The notes: generated by a model from the sequence alone, not told the origin. Positions 31,745-40,371 are shown, numbered from the stretch's first letter. The stretch: 64,000 nt of DNA from Nocardia wallacei (GCF_014466955.1 NZ_AP023396.1:5146001-5210000); one strand, 5' to 3'. Translations and numbers: made by a program.

Positions 31745-34702
31745 TCAGCCGAGCAGGGTCTCCAGGGACTCGGGGGTGAGGATTTCGTAGGTTTCGGTGG
31801 TGCGGTCGTACCACCAGGTGCGCTCGCCCGGCTCCAGGCGGACGGCGGCTTGGACCGCGCGGGTGGAGGGGCGGTAGGTGGAGCTGCGGGGGATCTCGTC
31901 GACGACGAAGATGAGGTCGGGACGCTGGGCGGGATCGAGCGCGCGCAGGCACTCCGTGACGTCCTTGGGGTCCAGGTGGTAGCCGCGGCGGACGCTCACG
32001 GCGGCCACGGCCAGCGTCCGCTCGCCCGCACCGGTTCCCGCGCGCAGCCCGAACGCCACCTCCAGATCGACCGCGGCGACGTCGTTGAGGGTGTCCACGA
32101 TCGGCTGGGTGAAGACCGGGCCGCGGGCGGTACTGATGACCGTGTCGCGGCGATCCATCAACCAGTAGTCGCCGTCGCGGTCGCGCCGGAACAGGTTCTC
32201 CGTCGGCACCCACGCGTCGCCGGGCGTGAACACCCCGCGCAGACCACCGCGCGAGATGTCGACCGTGTCGGCTGCCTTGCCGATCAGCAGACCGACCTCG
32301 TTGTCGGCGGCGCGGCGCGCGAAACCCTGTGCGTCGGTGCGGATCTCGTCGGTCTCCGGGTCGTAGCAGACCAGCTCGACGCGGGCGGCGCCGGGCACCG
32401 GGCGGCCCTTGCTGCCGATCTTGGCGCCCGCCACGTTCGCCAGCACCACATCGCCCTCGATGGACGCGTAGAACTCGAGAACCCGTGCGGGAGCGAATCT
32501 TTCGATGGTGCGCCGCCACAGCCCGGCCGGCATGCCGGAGCCGATGAACAGCCGGATCGGATGCGAGTGACCGTTGGGGAAGGTGTCGGCGTCGAGGATG
32601 TCGCGCAGCATCGTCCAGGTGTAGGTGACGACGGTGACGCCGTAGCGGTGCACCTCCTCGGCGAAGCGCGCCGGATCCAGCGAGCGGGCCAGCGCGATCC
32701 GGCTGCCCCCGGCCACCGCGCCACCCAGGCTCACCAGCAGACCCGACGAATGGTGCAGCGGCGCGAGGCAATACACCGTGTCGCCGCGATCCAGATCGGC
32801 CGAACCGGCCGTGCCGAACGCCGACACCGCCCAGCGATGGTTGGTGATGTACTTGATGTCCAGCTTGTCGCCGGTGCCGGTGACCAGGACGAACGCCAGC
32901 TCTCGCGCCAGCCCCGGATTCGGGCGGAACCAGCCGGGCAGCACCACCCGGGACGGGTCGATCTGCTCGAGATCGGTAACCTCGCACCCCGGCGGCACAT
33001 CCAGGCCGCGAGCGTCACCGCCGCCGAGCACCAGCACCCGGGCGCCGGTCCCGGTGGCCGCGCGCAGGTTCTCCGGGTCGGCCAGAATCGTCTTCGCGCC
33101 CGTCAGCTCGACCGCGCGCGGTAACTCGCTGCCGGGCGCGAGCAGTACGGCCACCGCCCCGAGCCGCGAGAGCGCCGCCACCGCGGCCAGCGCGCTCGGC
33201 CTGGTCTCCATCAGCACGCCGACCCGGGTGCCCGGCCGCACACCGACCGAGATCAGGCCGCGCACCACGTTGTCGATGCGCACATTGACCGCGGCGTTGG
33301 TGTGTACGCGGTCGTCGAACAGGAACAGGTCTCGCAACGGCGCCCGGCGCGCCTGCTCGGCGAGCAGCCGCCCCAGCGAGATCCGGGTGTGCGGCTGGAT
33401 CATGCCCAGCCGGGTCAGCCGCGGCAGCGCCCGCGCCGCCTCGCCGGTCAGTTCCATCGAGCCGCGCAGGGTGCTGCTCGCGATGCTGCCGAGCGCCGCG
33501 CCCAGTCCGGCGCCGGTCTCGGCGAGCCCGGCGGCGGTGTGCACCACGCGGGTCGCCGCCGAGCGCGGGCGGTTGGCGGCGGCGTGCTCGTACATCGGCG
33601 CGATCTGGGCGGGCAGGTCGCCGCGGCCGCTGAGCCAGTTCACCCAATCTCGCACCAGCGGCCAGGTCTGGCTGGTCGCCGTCGATCCGGCCACCAGGCC
33701 GAAATGCCCGGCGACCAGGGTGGCCTCGTACACGTCGGCGTTCGGCGCGGCGCGCAGGACGCCGCGCACGGCGGCCGGCTGGCCGATGTCGTCCACCTCG
33801 CCGACGAACGCCAGGATCGGGCAGCGCAACTCGGCCAATGAGACCGGATGGTCGCGAATCACGAAGCCGCCCAGCATCATCCGGTTGTGCGTCACGAACT
33901 GTTTGAGCAGGTCCGCCGCGGCCGGACCGGAGTAGCCGACCCAGCCGTCGTGCTCAAGGAACCGGCGCTGGCGCTCCTTGGGCAGCAGCGCCTCGCGGTC
34001 GTGCAGCTGGCGCAGGAAGTCGATGCGGGCCTTGGCCGTCTTCACCGGGTCCAGCATCTGGAAGCCCAGGCGCACCATGGAGTCGGTGATGGGCAGCCGG
34101 GTGAGGACGTGGTCGGCGACGAAATCGGCGACGTCGGACACCAGCCCGTGCGGTAGCCCGAACGGCAGGCCGGCCACGATATCGACCGGACTGCCGAAGG
34201 TGACGATGCTCTCCACGCCCTTGCCGTAGCGGTAGGCGGCGGTCTGGTAGGCGAACATGCCGCCCTGCGAATAGCCCATCAGGTGCACGCCGTGGCCGGT
34301 CAGTTCGTTGACCGTGTCGATGGCGCTGTCGAGGGCGAGCACGTGGTCGGCCAGGTCGCGCTGCCAGCCGCCCTCCTCGCTGGCCGGTGACCCGAAATCG
34401 AGGACCCAGCAATCGATTCCGGCGCGGTGCAGGATGCCGACGGCACCGCCCTCGGCGTTCACGTCGTAGATGTCGGCGTTGACCATCAGCGGCGGCACCA
34501 GCAGCGCCACGGGACGGCCGGGGGTGGTGTCGTCGGGGAAGTAGTGCCGCAGCCGGTACATGCGCTTGCGCTCGGTCACCTCGTAGGGCGACGACTCCAC
34601 GTCGTGCGCCAGCCCCCCGAAGCGGATGACCTCGAGCCCGTTCTGCGCGGTCGCCACCAACCGCTGCACCGACCGCGCGACGAACCTCGTATCGAACTTC
34701 AC
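31745..34702 (-). CDS. Fused alpha/beta hydrolase (PhaC-like) and acyl-CoA synthetase-like protein (Rv1683 type)
   Basis: A 985-residue fusion matching the annotated lipase/acyl-CoA synthase Rv1683. Residues 1-365 are a PhaC/lipase-like alpha/beta hydrolase with nucleophile elbow GYSQGG (Ser145), LLVPPLMVNADIYD, and AGHFGLVAGSTATSQTWP containing the catalytic His. Residues about 440-985 have the adenylate-forming (ANL) fold: TRVGVLMETRPSALAAVAAL, YCLAPLHHSSGLLVSLGG, FYASIEGDVVLANV and TPGDAWVPTENLFRRDRDGD. The ANL phosphate loop is altered (VTGTGDKLDIK instead of SGTTGxPKG), and the usual C-terminal lysine region reads PRSSTYRPSTR. The adenylation half may therefore be modified or inactive. 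It may act in acylglycerol or storage-lipid metabolism. The gene is divergent from the encapsulin operon. Confidence 0.9.
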   Translation of the reverse strand: MKFDTRFVARSVQRLVATAQNGLEVIRFGGLAHDVESSPYEVTERKRMYRLRHYFPDDTTPGRPVALLVPPLMVNADIYDVNAEGGAVGILHRAGIDCWVLDFGSPASEEGGWQRDLADHVLALDSAIDTVNELTGHGVHLMGYSQGGMFAYQTAAYRYGKGVESIVTFGSPVDIVAGLPFGLPHGLVSDVADFVADHVLTRLPITDSMVRLGFQMLDPVKTAKARIDFLRQLHDREALLPKERQRRFLEHDGWVGYSGPAAADLLKQFVTHNRMMLGGFVIRDHPVSLAELRCPILAFVGEVDDIGQPAAVRGVLRAAPNADVYEATLVAGHFGLVAGSTATSQTWPLVRDWVNWLSGRGDLPAQIAPMYEHAAANRPRSAATRVVHTAAGLAETGAGLGAALGSIASSTLRGSMELTGEAARALPRLTRLGMIQPHTRISLGRLLAEQARRAPLRDLFLFDDRVHTNAAVNVRIDNVVRGLISVGVRPGTRVGVLMETRPSALAAVAALSRLGAVAVLLAPGSELPRAVELTGAKTILADPENLRAATGTGARVLVLGGGDARGLDVPPGCEVTDLEQIDPSRVVLPGWFRPNPGLARELAFVLVTGTGDKLDIKYITNHRWAVSAFGTAGSADLDRGDTVYCLAPLHHSSGLLVSLGGAVAGGSRIALARSLDPARFAEEVHRYGVTVVTYTWTMLRDILDADTFPNGHSHPIRLFIGSGMPAGLWRRTIERFAPARVLEFYASIEGDVVLANVAGAKIGSKGRPVPGAARVELVCYDPETDEIRTDAQGFARRAADNEVGLLIGKAADTVDISRGGLRGVFTPGDAWVPTENLFRRDRDGDYWLMDRRDTVISTARGPVFTQPIVDTLNDVAAVDLEVAFGLRAGTGAGERTLAVAAVSVRRGYHLDPKDVTECLRALDPAQRPDLIFVVDEIPRSSTYRPSTRAVQAAVRLEPGERTWWYDRTTETYEILTPESLETLLG

Positions 34703-34821
34703 GGAAACTCCCAGCCCTCGCCCTGCACGTGACGCCCGTCACAGACCCCTGCGTGTCCAGATGAGCTTGCCACATCATCAGCCTACTTCGCGGGCGCCGG
34801 AACGGACGCATCCGGCAAGCG

Positions 34822-34865
34822 GCGGTTCGCCCGTTCGTTACGAGCGGTTCGCCGGTTCGTTGCGA
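34822..34865. repeat. Two adjacent 22-bp direct repeats, candidate operator
   Basis: Copies at 34822-34843 and 34844-34865 agree at 20 of 22 positions; both start GCGGTTCGCC and end CGA. The unit is about two helical turns long. It lies about 330 bases before the encapsulin start and 120 bases before the divergent fusion gene. Confidence 0.6.
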
Positions 34866-35112
34866 AGCCAACGGCCGGCTCCGGCCCCGCTCCTCGCGCA
34901 GCACCGCAGGTACCGCGCGCGACGCGCCGGGCACGATCGAAGCCGACGCGCCGAGGCGCTGACCGGACGGCCGAACGATCACCATTCGTTATGGCACAAG
35001 GTTTTTCACCTCGGTTCGCGAATTCCGCCACATCCTGTCGGTGCCGGGACTTACTATCGATTCGCTGGAAACGCGCTGTCGCGCATTCAGTTTCGCTCGA
35101 GTGTCTAGTTGA

Positions 35113-35129
35113 GCAGGCCCCCGGCCTGC
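35113..35129 (+). promoter_or_regulatory. Hairpin in the presumed encapsulin 5' leader
   Basis: GCAGGCC and GGCCTGC are perfect seven-base arms around a CCC loop, 70 bases before the encapsulin start. It could act as an attenuator or an mRNA-stability element; no riboswitch family is recognised. Confidence 0.4.
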
Positions 35130-35198
35130 CGTATCGCCCTGTCTCCACCACCGGCGCCGTCGCCGTCGTCGTGGCAATTACGAGGTGAGGACCACAGC

Positions 35199-36602
35199 AT
35201 GACCATCGAACTGCCGGCACAGACCGCGAATCACGTGCAGAAGAGCCTGTCCACCAGTGCCGCACACCAACTCGCGCACACCACCAAATCCGAACCGCAG
35301 ATGCAGGGCATCAGCTCCCGCTGGCTGACCCGCACGCTGCCGTGGGTCCAGGTGCACGGCGGCATCTACCGCGTCAACCGCCGTCTGACCCACACCGTCG
35401 GCAACGGCGAGGTCGAATTCGCCGTCGACGGCGGCCAGGCCCGGGTCATCCCCCTGGAGCTGCAGGAACTGCCGCCGCTGCGCGGCTTCGACGACGAGGA
35501 GGCGCTCGGCGCGCTGGCCCGGCAGTTCGAGCAGCACGACCTGGAACCGGGCACGGTCGTCGCCGAATTCGGCAACCCCATCGACCAGCTCCTGCTCATC
35601 GTGCACGGCAAGCTGAGCAAGCTCGGCACCGGCGAGTACGGCGAGACCACCCGCGTCGGCATCCTCGGCGGCGGTTCGTATTTCGGCGAGGACGTGCTCA
35701 CCGACGAGGACGCGATATGGCCGGTCACGCTCACCACCGTCACCCGCACCACCCTGCTCGCGCTGCCCCGCGCGGCCTTCGAACGAACCCGCGACGAGAT
35801 ACCGGCGCTGAGCGAACAGCTGTCACGGTTCGCGTCGGCGCCGGCGCGGCCACAGAACAACCACGGCGAGGCGAATATCGAGATCTCCTCCGGGCACTCG
35901 GGCGAGCCGCTGCTCGAGGGCACCTTCGTCGATTACGACGCCGCCCCGCGCGAGTACGAGCTGGGCCTGGCACAGAGCGTGCTGCGGGTGCACACCCGCG
36001 TCGCGGACCTGTTCAACGAGCCGCACAACCAGATCGAACAGCAGCTGCGGCTGACCATCGAGGCCCTGCACGAGCGCCGCGAACACGACCTGGTCAACAA
36101 CCGCGATTTCGGCCTGCTGCACAACTGCGATCTCAAACAGCGCATCTACACCGAGTCCGGCGCCCCCACCCCGGACGACATGGACGAGCTGCTGAGCATG
36201 CGCCGCAGCACGAAACTCTTTCTGGCACACCCGAAAGCGATCGCGGCGTTCGGGCGCGAATGCACCCGCCGCGGCATCTATCCCGACCCGGTGGAGATCG
36301 ACGGCAACCGCATCCCGGCCTGGCGCGGCGTGCCCATCTACCCGTGCGGCAAGATCCCGGTGAGCGACAAGCACACCACCTCGATCCTGGCCATGCGCAC
36401 CGGCGAGAAGGAGCAGGGCGTGATCGGCCTGCACCAGACCGGCATCCCCGACGAGTACGAGCCGAGCCTCAACGTCCGCTTCAAGGGCATCGACGACCAG
36501 TCGATCATTTCCTACCTGGTCAGCTGCTACTACTCGGCGGCCGTGCTGGTGCCCGACGCGCTGGGGATCCTCGACAATGTCCTCGTCGCCCGGCACGACT
36601 GA
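35199..36602 (+). CDS. Family 2B encapsulin nanocompartment shell protein
   Basis: A 467-residue encapsulin of family 2B. The HK97-type shell fold is encoded in two parts (residues about 35-95 and 225-467), with landmarks [76 protein letters not shown] and [20 protein letters not shown]. Between them, residues about 95-210 form an inserted cyclic-nucleotide-binding-like domain ([28 protein letters not shown]). Residues 1-35 are a flexible N-terminal arm. The protein should self-assemble into an icosahedral shell enclosing the terpene cyclase encoded 15 bases downstream. The ATG at 35199 has GAGGTGAGG eight bases upstream. It could be mistaken for a Crp-type regulator, but there is no DNA-binding helix-turn-helix. 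Confidence 0.95.
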   Translation: MTIELPAQTANHVQKSLSTSAAHQLAHTTKSEPQMQGISSRWLTRTLPWVQVHGGIYRVNRRLTHTVGNGEVEFAVDGGQARVIPLELQELPPLRGFDDEEALGALARQFEQHDLEPGTVVAEFGNPIDQLLLIVHGKLSKLGTGEYGETTRVGILGGGSYFGEDVLTDEDAIWPVTLTTVTRTTLLALPRAAFERTRDEIPALSEQLSRFASAPARPQNNHGEANIEISSGHSGEPLLEGTFVDYDAAPREYELGLAQSVLRVHTRVADLFNEPHNQIEQQLRLTIEALHERREHDLVNNRDFGLLHNCDLKQRIYTESGAPTPDDMDELLSMRRSTKLFLAHPKAIAAFGRECTRRGIYPDPVEIDGNRIPAWRGVPIYPCGKIPVSDKHTTSILAMRTGEKEQGVIGLHQTGIPDEYEPSLNVRFKGIDDQSIISYLVSCYYSAAVLVPDALGILDNVLVARHD

Positions 36603-36617
36603 CGGAAGTGAGCAGTC

Positions 36618-38054
36618 ATGTCGGTGCTGTCACGCGCCGCGGCCCCGCCTGCCACCGGTGAGCTGGCCGCGGTCGTCGCCAAACTTCTGACCAATCTGGA
36701 TCACGCTCCCCCGGCCGCCCTACCGCTGCCGGACAGTTCGAAAGGCCCTGCGGCCCAGCCGGTTTCGGCACCGTTCGCGGATATGGTCGATTCCGTCACA
36801 CCGCACCGGCTGCTGGGGCCCACCGGGCTCGGCGCGTCCGGCCTGCTGTTACGGCCGCGAGGCGACAAGGACGGCGGGGCGAGCCGGTCCCGCTCCGGCT
36901 CGCCGGGTGCGCCGGAGCCCGCGGGCGAGCCGGGCGGGTCCCGGCTGAGTCGCCTGCTGTCCGGGCATACCGATCTCGCACAGTTCCCGCGCCGGACGGC
37001 GGCCCCGGCGCGGGAACCCTCCCACGCCGAGCCGTCCGCCGAAGGCACAGGTGCGGCGGAGGACGAGCGCGACATCCCACCGCTGTACTGCCCGCCACCC
37101 CTGCGCGACAATCCGGCGCTCGCCACAGCGGTGAACGAGGGAATCCTGGTGTGGGCCGAGAGCATCGGCCTGTACGAGAACAATCTGGACGAGCTGCGCA
37201 AGGCCGACTTCGGACGGCTGATCATGCTCGCGCATCCGGACTGCGACGACCCGGACCGGCTGCTCGCCGCCGCCAAATGCGCGGTGTCGGAATGGTCGGT
37301 CGACGACTACTACTGTGAGGAGGACGCCGACGACCGCGCGCCCGACGGCACCCCGTCCAGCGCCGAGGCCGAACTGGGGCCGCGACTCGAAATGGCCGCG
37401 GCCGCAATAGATCCCGTGCACCTTCCGGCCGAGTACCAGGAGCGGTTGGAGCGGGCGCTGCAGGCCGATCCGATCCTGCGCGCGTTCCGCACCTCGTTCG
37501 AGCACCTGTCGCACTACGCCACGCCGGCGCAGCTGGCGCGGCTGCGCACGGAGATCGGTGGCTGGTTCATCGCACTCGGCGCGGAGGCGGGCTGGCGGCT
37601 GGCCGGGCGGATGCCACCGGTGTGGGAGTACCTCGCCAACCGCCAGCCGCACAGCTTCCTGCCGTGTATGGCGCCGATCGACGTGCTCGGCGGCTACGAG
37701 CTGAGCGCGGCGGAGTACACCGATCCGCGCGTCCGCCGCGTGGTCACCACGGCCGCGCTCGCCGCGCAGATGGTCAACGACCTGTACTCGATGGCCCGCG
37801 AGGACCTGTCGAACGGCCGGGAGTTCAATCTGCCGACGGTGCTGGCGGCGGAGGAGAACTGCCCGCGCCGCCAGGCGGTGCGGCGCACGGCCGAGATCCA
37901 CGACGAACTGGTGCACCGCTTCGAAGGGGAGGCGGCGGCACTCGCCGCCGCGGGTTCCCCGGAGTTGCGGCGCTTCCTGGGCGGCCTGTGGGGCTGGATG
38001 GGCGGCAACCGCGCCTGGCACGCCGACAGCCGCCGTTATCACGACCAGAGCTGA
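36618..38054 (+). CDS. Family 2 encapsulin cargo terpene cyclase, 2-methylisoborneol synthase-type
   Basis: A 478-residue class I terpene synthase. Residues 1-150 are rich in P, G, A and S and presumably disordered. They contain short motifs (TPHRLLGPTGLGASGLL, AQFPRRTAAP) of the kind that target cyclase cargo to family 2B shells. The enzyme domain starts with PPLYCPPPLRDN. The first metal-binding motif is DDYYCEE (229-235), the NSE triad is NDLYSMARE (Asn387, Ser391, Glu395), and the C-terminal WHADSRRY supplies the RY contact. These match 2-methylisoborneol synthases, which cyclise 2-methylgeranyl diphosphate to a C11 alcohol. The neighbouring methyltransferase supports that substrate. The exact product could be 2-methylisoborneol or a related methylated monoterpene. 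Confidence 0.93.
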   Translation: MSVLSRAAAPPATGELAAVVAKLLTNLDHAPPAALPLPDSSKGPAAQPVSAPFADMVDSVTPHRLLGPTGLGASGLLLRPRGDKDGGASRSRSGSPGAPEPAGEPGGSRLSRLLSGHTDLAQFPRRTAAPAREPSHAEPSAEGTGAAEDERDIPPLYCPPPLRDNPALATAVNEGILVWAESIGLYENNLDELRKADFGRLIMLAHPDCDDPDRLLAAAKCAVSEWSVDDYYCEEDADDRAPDGTPSSAEAELGPRLEMAAAAIDPVHLPAEYQERLERALQADPILRAFRTSFEHLSHYATPAQLARLRTEIGGWFIALGAEAGWRLAGRMPPVWEYLANRQPHSFLPCMAPIDVLGGYELSAAEYTDPRVRRVVTTAALAAQMVNDLYSMAREDLSNGREFNLPTVLAAEENCPRRQAVRRTAEIHDELVHRFEGEAAALAAAGSPELRRFLGGLWGWMGGNRAWHADSRRYHDQS

Positions 38055-38121
38055 CGCGACCGTTTCCGATATCTCATTCGCGCACGACCCGGCACTACCA
38101 GGTTCGAGAGGATGATCTGCG

Positions 38122-38994
38122 ATGACGATGCTCGACCGCGAGACCGATGGTGTCCTGCACAGCAGTTACCAGCGCTCGGTCTCCGAATATTGGAACAACA
38201 ATCCCAACGACGACCGGGTCAACACCAAACTCGGTGAGGTCGACGGGCTCTACCACCACCACTACGGGGTGGGCGAGCCGGACTGGTCGGTGCTGGAGGG
38301 CCCGGACGACACCCGGCAGGACCGGATCGTGCGCGAACTGCACCGGCTCGAAACCGCGCAGGCCGACCTGCTGCTCGACCATCTCGGTGACGTCCGCCCC
38401 GGTGACCGGCTGCTCGATGCCGGCTGCGGGCGCGGCGGCACCAGCATCATGGCCAACCAGCGCTTCGGCTGCCGGGTGGACGGCGTGACGATCTCGGAAT
38501 ACCAGGTCGGCTTCGCCAACGACCAGGCCCGCACCCGCGGTGTCGCCGATATGGTGCAGTTCCACTTCAAGAACATGCTCGACACCGGATTCGATTCGGG
38601 CAGCATGCGCGGCATCTGGACCAACGAGACGACCATGTACGTCGACCTGCACGATCTGTTCGGCGAGTTCGCGCGGCTGCTGGAACCGGGCGGGCGCTAC
38701 GTCTGCATCACCGGCTGCTCCAACGACGTGACGGGCGGTAAGTCGTCGTCGGTGAGCTGGATCGACGCGCACTACGGCTGCATGATCCATCCGCGCGGCG
38801 AATACTTCCGGGCGTTGGCCGCCAACGGCCTGGTGCCGGTCGGTGTCACCGACCTGACCCCGGCCACCATCCCGTACTGGGATCTGCGCACCCATTCCGA
38901 ACTCGCGACCGGTGTGGAGAAGCCGTTCCTCACCGCCTATCGGGAGGGAAGTTTCCAGTATTTGCTGATCGCCGCGGATAAGGTAGGTAGGTGA
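38122..38994 (+). CDS. Geranyl diphosphate 2-C-methyltransferase
   Basis: A 290-residue SAM-dependent methyltransferase with motif I LLDAGCGRGGTSIMANQ (about 97-113). Family-specific blocks are YWNNNPNDDRVNTKLGEVDG, LYHHHYGVG, IWTNETTMYVDLHDLF, VSWIDAHYGCMIHPRGEYF and ATIPYWDLRTHSEL. These match the enzyme that methylates C2 of geranyl diphosphate for 2-methylisoborneol synthesis. It is the third gene of the encapsulin operon and overlaps the IPP isomerase gene by GTGA (38991-38994). The 67-base gap after the cyclase gene has no terminator. The ATG at 38122 gives MTMLDRETDG. Confidence 0.95.
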   Translation: MTMLDRETDGVLHSSYQRSVSEYWNNNPNDDRVNTKLGEVDGLYHHHYGVGEPDWSVLEGPDDTRQDRIVRELHRLETAQADLLLDHLGDVRPGDRLLDAGCGRGGTSIMANQRFGCRVDGVTISEYQVGFANDQARTRGVADMVQFHFKNMLDTGFDSGSMRGIWTNETTMYVDLHDLFGEFARLLEPGGRYVCITGCSNDVTGGKSSSVSWIDAHYGCMIHPRGEYFRALAANGLVPVGVTDLTPATIPYWDLRTHSELATGVEKPFLTAYREGSFQYLLIAADKVGR

Positions 38995-39542
38995 CCATCG
39001 ACTCGACGATCGACCGCGAGGCCCTGCCCGTCGAACTGGTGGACGAGCAGGGCCGCGCGATCGGCGCCTGCCCGGTGTCCCAGGCGCACACCGCGCCGGG
39101 CCGCCTGCACCGCGCGTTCTCGGTGTTGTTGTTCGACGCCGACGGGCGGGTGCTCCTGCAGCAGCGCGCCGCGGTCAAGACCCGGTTTCCGCTGCTGTGG
39201 ACCAACACGTGCTGCGGCCATCCGGCGCCGGGCCGCGACCCGGCCGATGCCGCGGTGGATCGGCTCGTGGAGGAGCTGGGGATCTACAGCACGCTGTCGG
39301 AGGTGGGCACGTTCACCTACCGGGCGGCCGATCCCGGCACCGGCCGCGTCGAGCACGAGTGGGATCACGTCCTCGTCGGCCGATTCGACGGCGCACCCCC
39401 GCGCCCCGATCCGGCGGAGATCGCCGACCACGCCTGGGTGTGGCCGAGCGACCTCGCCGACGCCATGGTCGCCGATCCGCAGCGGTATACGCCCTGGCTG
39501 TCCGGGGTGCTCGGGGTGATCGAGAGTGTCGAGGTCGAGTAG
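38991..39542 (+). CDS. idi: Isopentenyl-diphosphate delta-isomerase, type I
   Basis: A 183-residue Nudix-fold IPP isomerase that interconverts IPP and DMAPP. Catalytic Cys75 lies in TNTCCGHP. The metal-binding and catalytic acid block is VEHEWDHVLVGRF (Glu121, Glu123), and RLVEELGI is the degenerate Nudix helix. The length is normal for the family. The GTG start overlaps the methyltransferase stop, so it is translated as the last gene of the encapsulin operon. Its presence suggests local adjustment of the IPP/DMAPP ratio to make geranyl diphosphate, although no geranyl diphosphate synthase gene is in the cluster. Confidence 0.95.
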   Translation: MTIDSTIDREALPVELVDEQGRAIGACPVSQAHTAPGRLHRAFSVLLFDADGRVLLQQRAAVKTRFPLLWTNTCCGHPAPGRDPADAAVDRLVEELGIYSTLSEVGTFTYRAADPGTGRVEHEWDHVLVGRFDGAPPRPDPAEIADHAWVWPSDLADAMVADPQRYTPWLSGVLGVIESVEVE

Positions 39543-39561
39543 CGCCCCGGTGCTGTCAACG

Positions 39562-40290
39562 CTAGGGCCGCGCGAACGAGACGCCGTCGGGTGGTGCGAG
39601 CAGTCCGGTGCCGGTGGGTAGGGTCGCCAATACCGACTCGAGCCGGGAGTGGTGGCTTTGCGCGACGGTGAGCAGCCGTTGCACATCGCGGGCAAGGAAG
39701 GCGTCGAGCATGAGCGCGTGATCGGTGTGCAGCCGCACTCGGTCGGCCCGCGACACGTGCACCATCGACTGCACGGGTTCGGTGACGTTCCAAGCGGATT
39801 CGAGCAGGTGCAGCAGCCGGAACATGCGCGAGGGCCGGGTCAGGGCGAGATGGAACTGGCGCGACCGGCGATGGTAGCCGACCGGATCGTCCTCGCGGAT
39901 GGCCTGTTCCAGCGCCGCGTTCACCTCCAGCAGCGCCGCGCGATCCGCGGCGGTGGCGTGGCTGACGGCGGCGGCCAGCGACGCCTCCTCCAGCGCCTGC
40001 CGCACCAGGTACATCTCCCGCAGTTCGCTCGCGGTCAACTGCGCCACCGTGTATCCCGCATGCGGTTCGTGCGCGACCAGGCCCTCACCGATCAGGATCT
40101 TCAGCGCTTCGCGGACCGGAATGTGGCTGACGTCGAATAGTTCGGCCACCTCACGCAGTGGGATCACGGTGCCCGGCGGCACCGCGCCGTCGAGAATCAC
40201 CCGCCGCAGTTCCCCGAGGATGATCCGCGGCCGACCCGGTTCGTCGACCACCAGCTTCGCGAGTAACGCCGAGCGTCGTCGTGGAGGCAT
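39562..40290 (-). CDS. GntR family transcriptional regulator (FCD domain)
   Basis: A 242-residue FadR-subfamily regulator. The winged helix includes IILGELRRVILDGAVPPGTV and LREVAELFDVSHIPVREALK. The FCD domain follows, with LYLVRQALE-like, YHRRSRQFHLAL and HTDHALMLDAFL segments giving the usual His/Asp metal-ligand pattern. It is convergent with idi (19 bases apart) and divergent from the threonine ammonia-lyase gene across 81 bases. The promoter gap contains the spaced direct repeat ACGATC near 40339-40355. It more likely regulates the lyase gene than the terpene operon. Effector unknown. Confidence 0.9.
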   Translation of the reverse strand: MPPRRRSALLAKLVVDEPGRPRIILGELRRVILDGAVPPGTVIPLREVAELFDVSHIPVREALKILIGEGLVAHEPHAGYTVAQLTASELREMYLVRQALEEASLAAAVSHATAADRAALLEVNAALEQAIREDDPVGYHRRSRQFHLALTRPSRMFRLLHLLESAWNVTEPVQSMVHVSRADRVRLHTDHALMLDAFLARDVQRLLTVAQSHHSRLESVLATLPTGTGLLAPPDGVSFARP

Positions 40291-40371
40291 GTCGCGACGC
40301 TATGGCCGCGGTGTTGTCGGCAGCGGTCGCCGATGTGACGATCACGAAACGATCGGGAGTTCTCTGGCAGC

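Larger units (their letters stand above)
34703..35198. other. Divergent control region upstream of the encapsulin operon
   Basis: A 496-base gap with no credible gene. It holds two adjacent 22-bp direct repeats (34822-34865), an AACGA/TCGTT inverted repeat near 34973-34991, a TACTAT hexamer at 35052-35057 that could be a -10 element without a clear -35, a GCAGGCC/GGCCTGC hairpin (35113-35129), and the ribosome site GAGGTGAGG at 35182-35190. Confidence 0.6.

Noticed and set aside
35199..36602. Crp/Fnr-type transcription regulator, suggested by the CNBD-like segment
   Set aside because: There is no helix-turn-helix after the CNBD. Residues on both sides match the encapsulin shell fold, and the neighbours are the known cargo genes.
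35199..39542. Prophage or capsid remnant
   Set aside because: The HK97-like fold is present but there is no portal, terminase, protease, tail or integrase gene. The neighbours are terpene biosynthesis genes.
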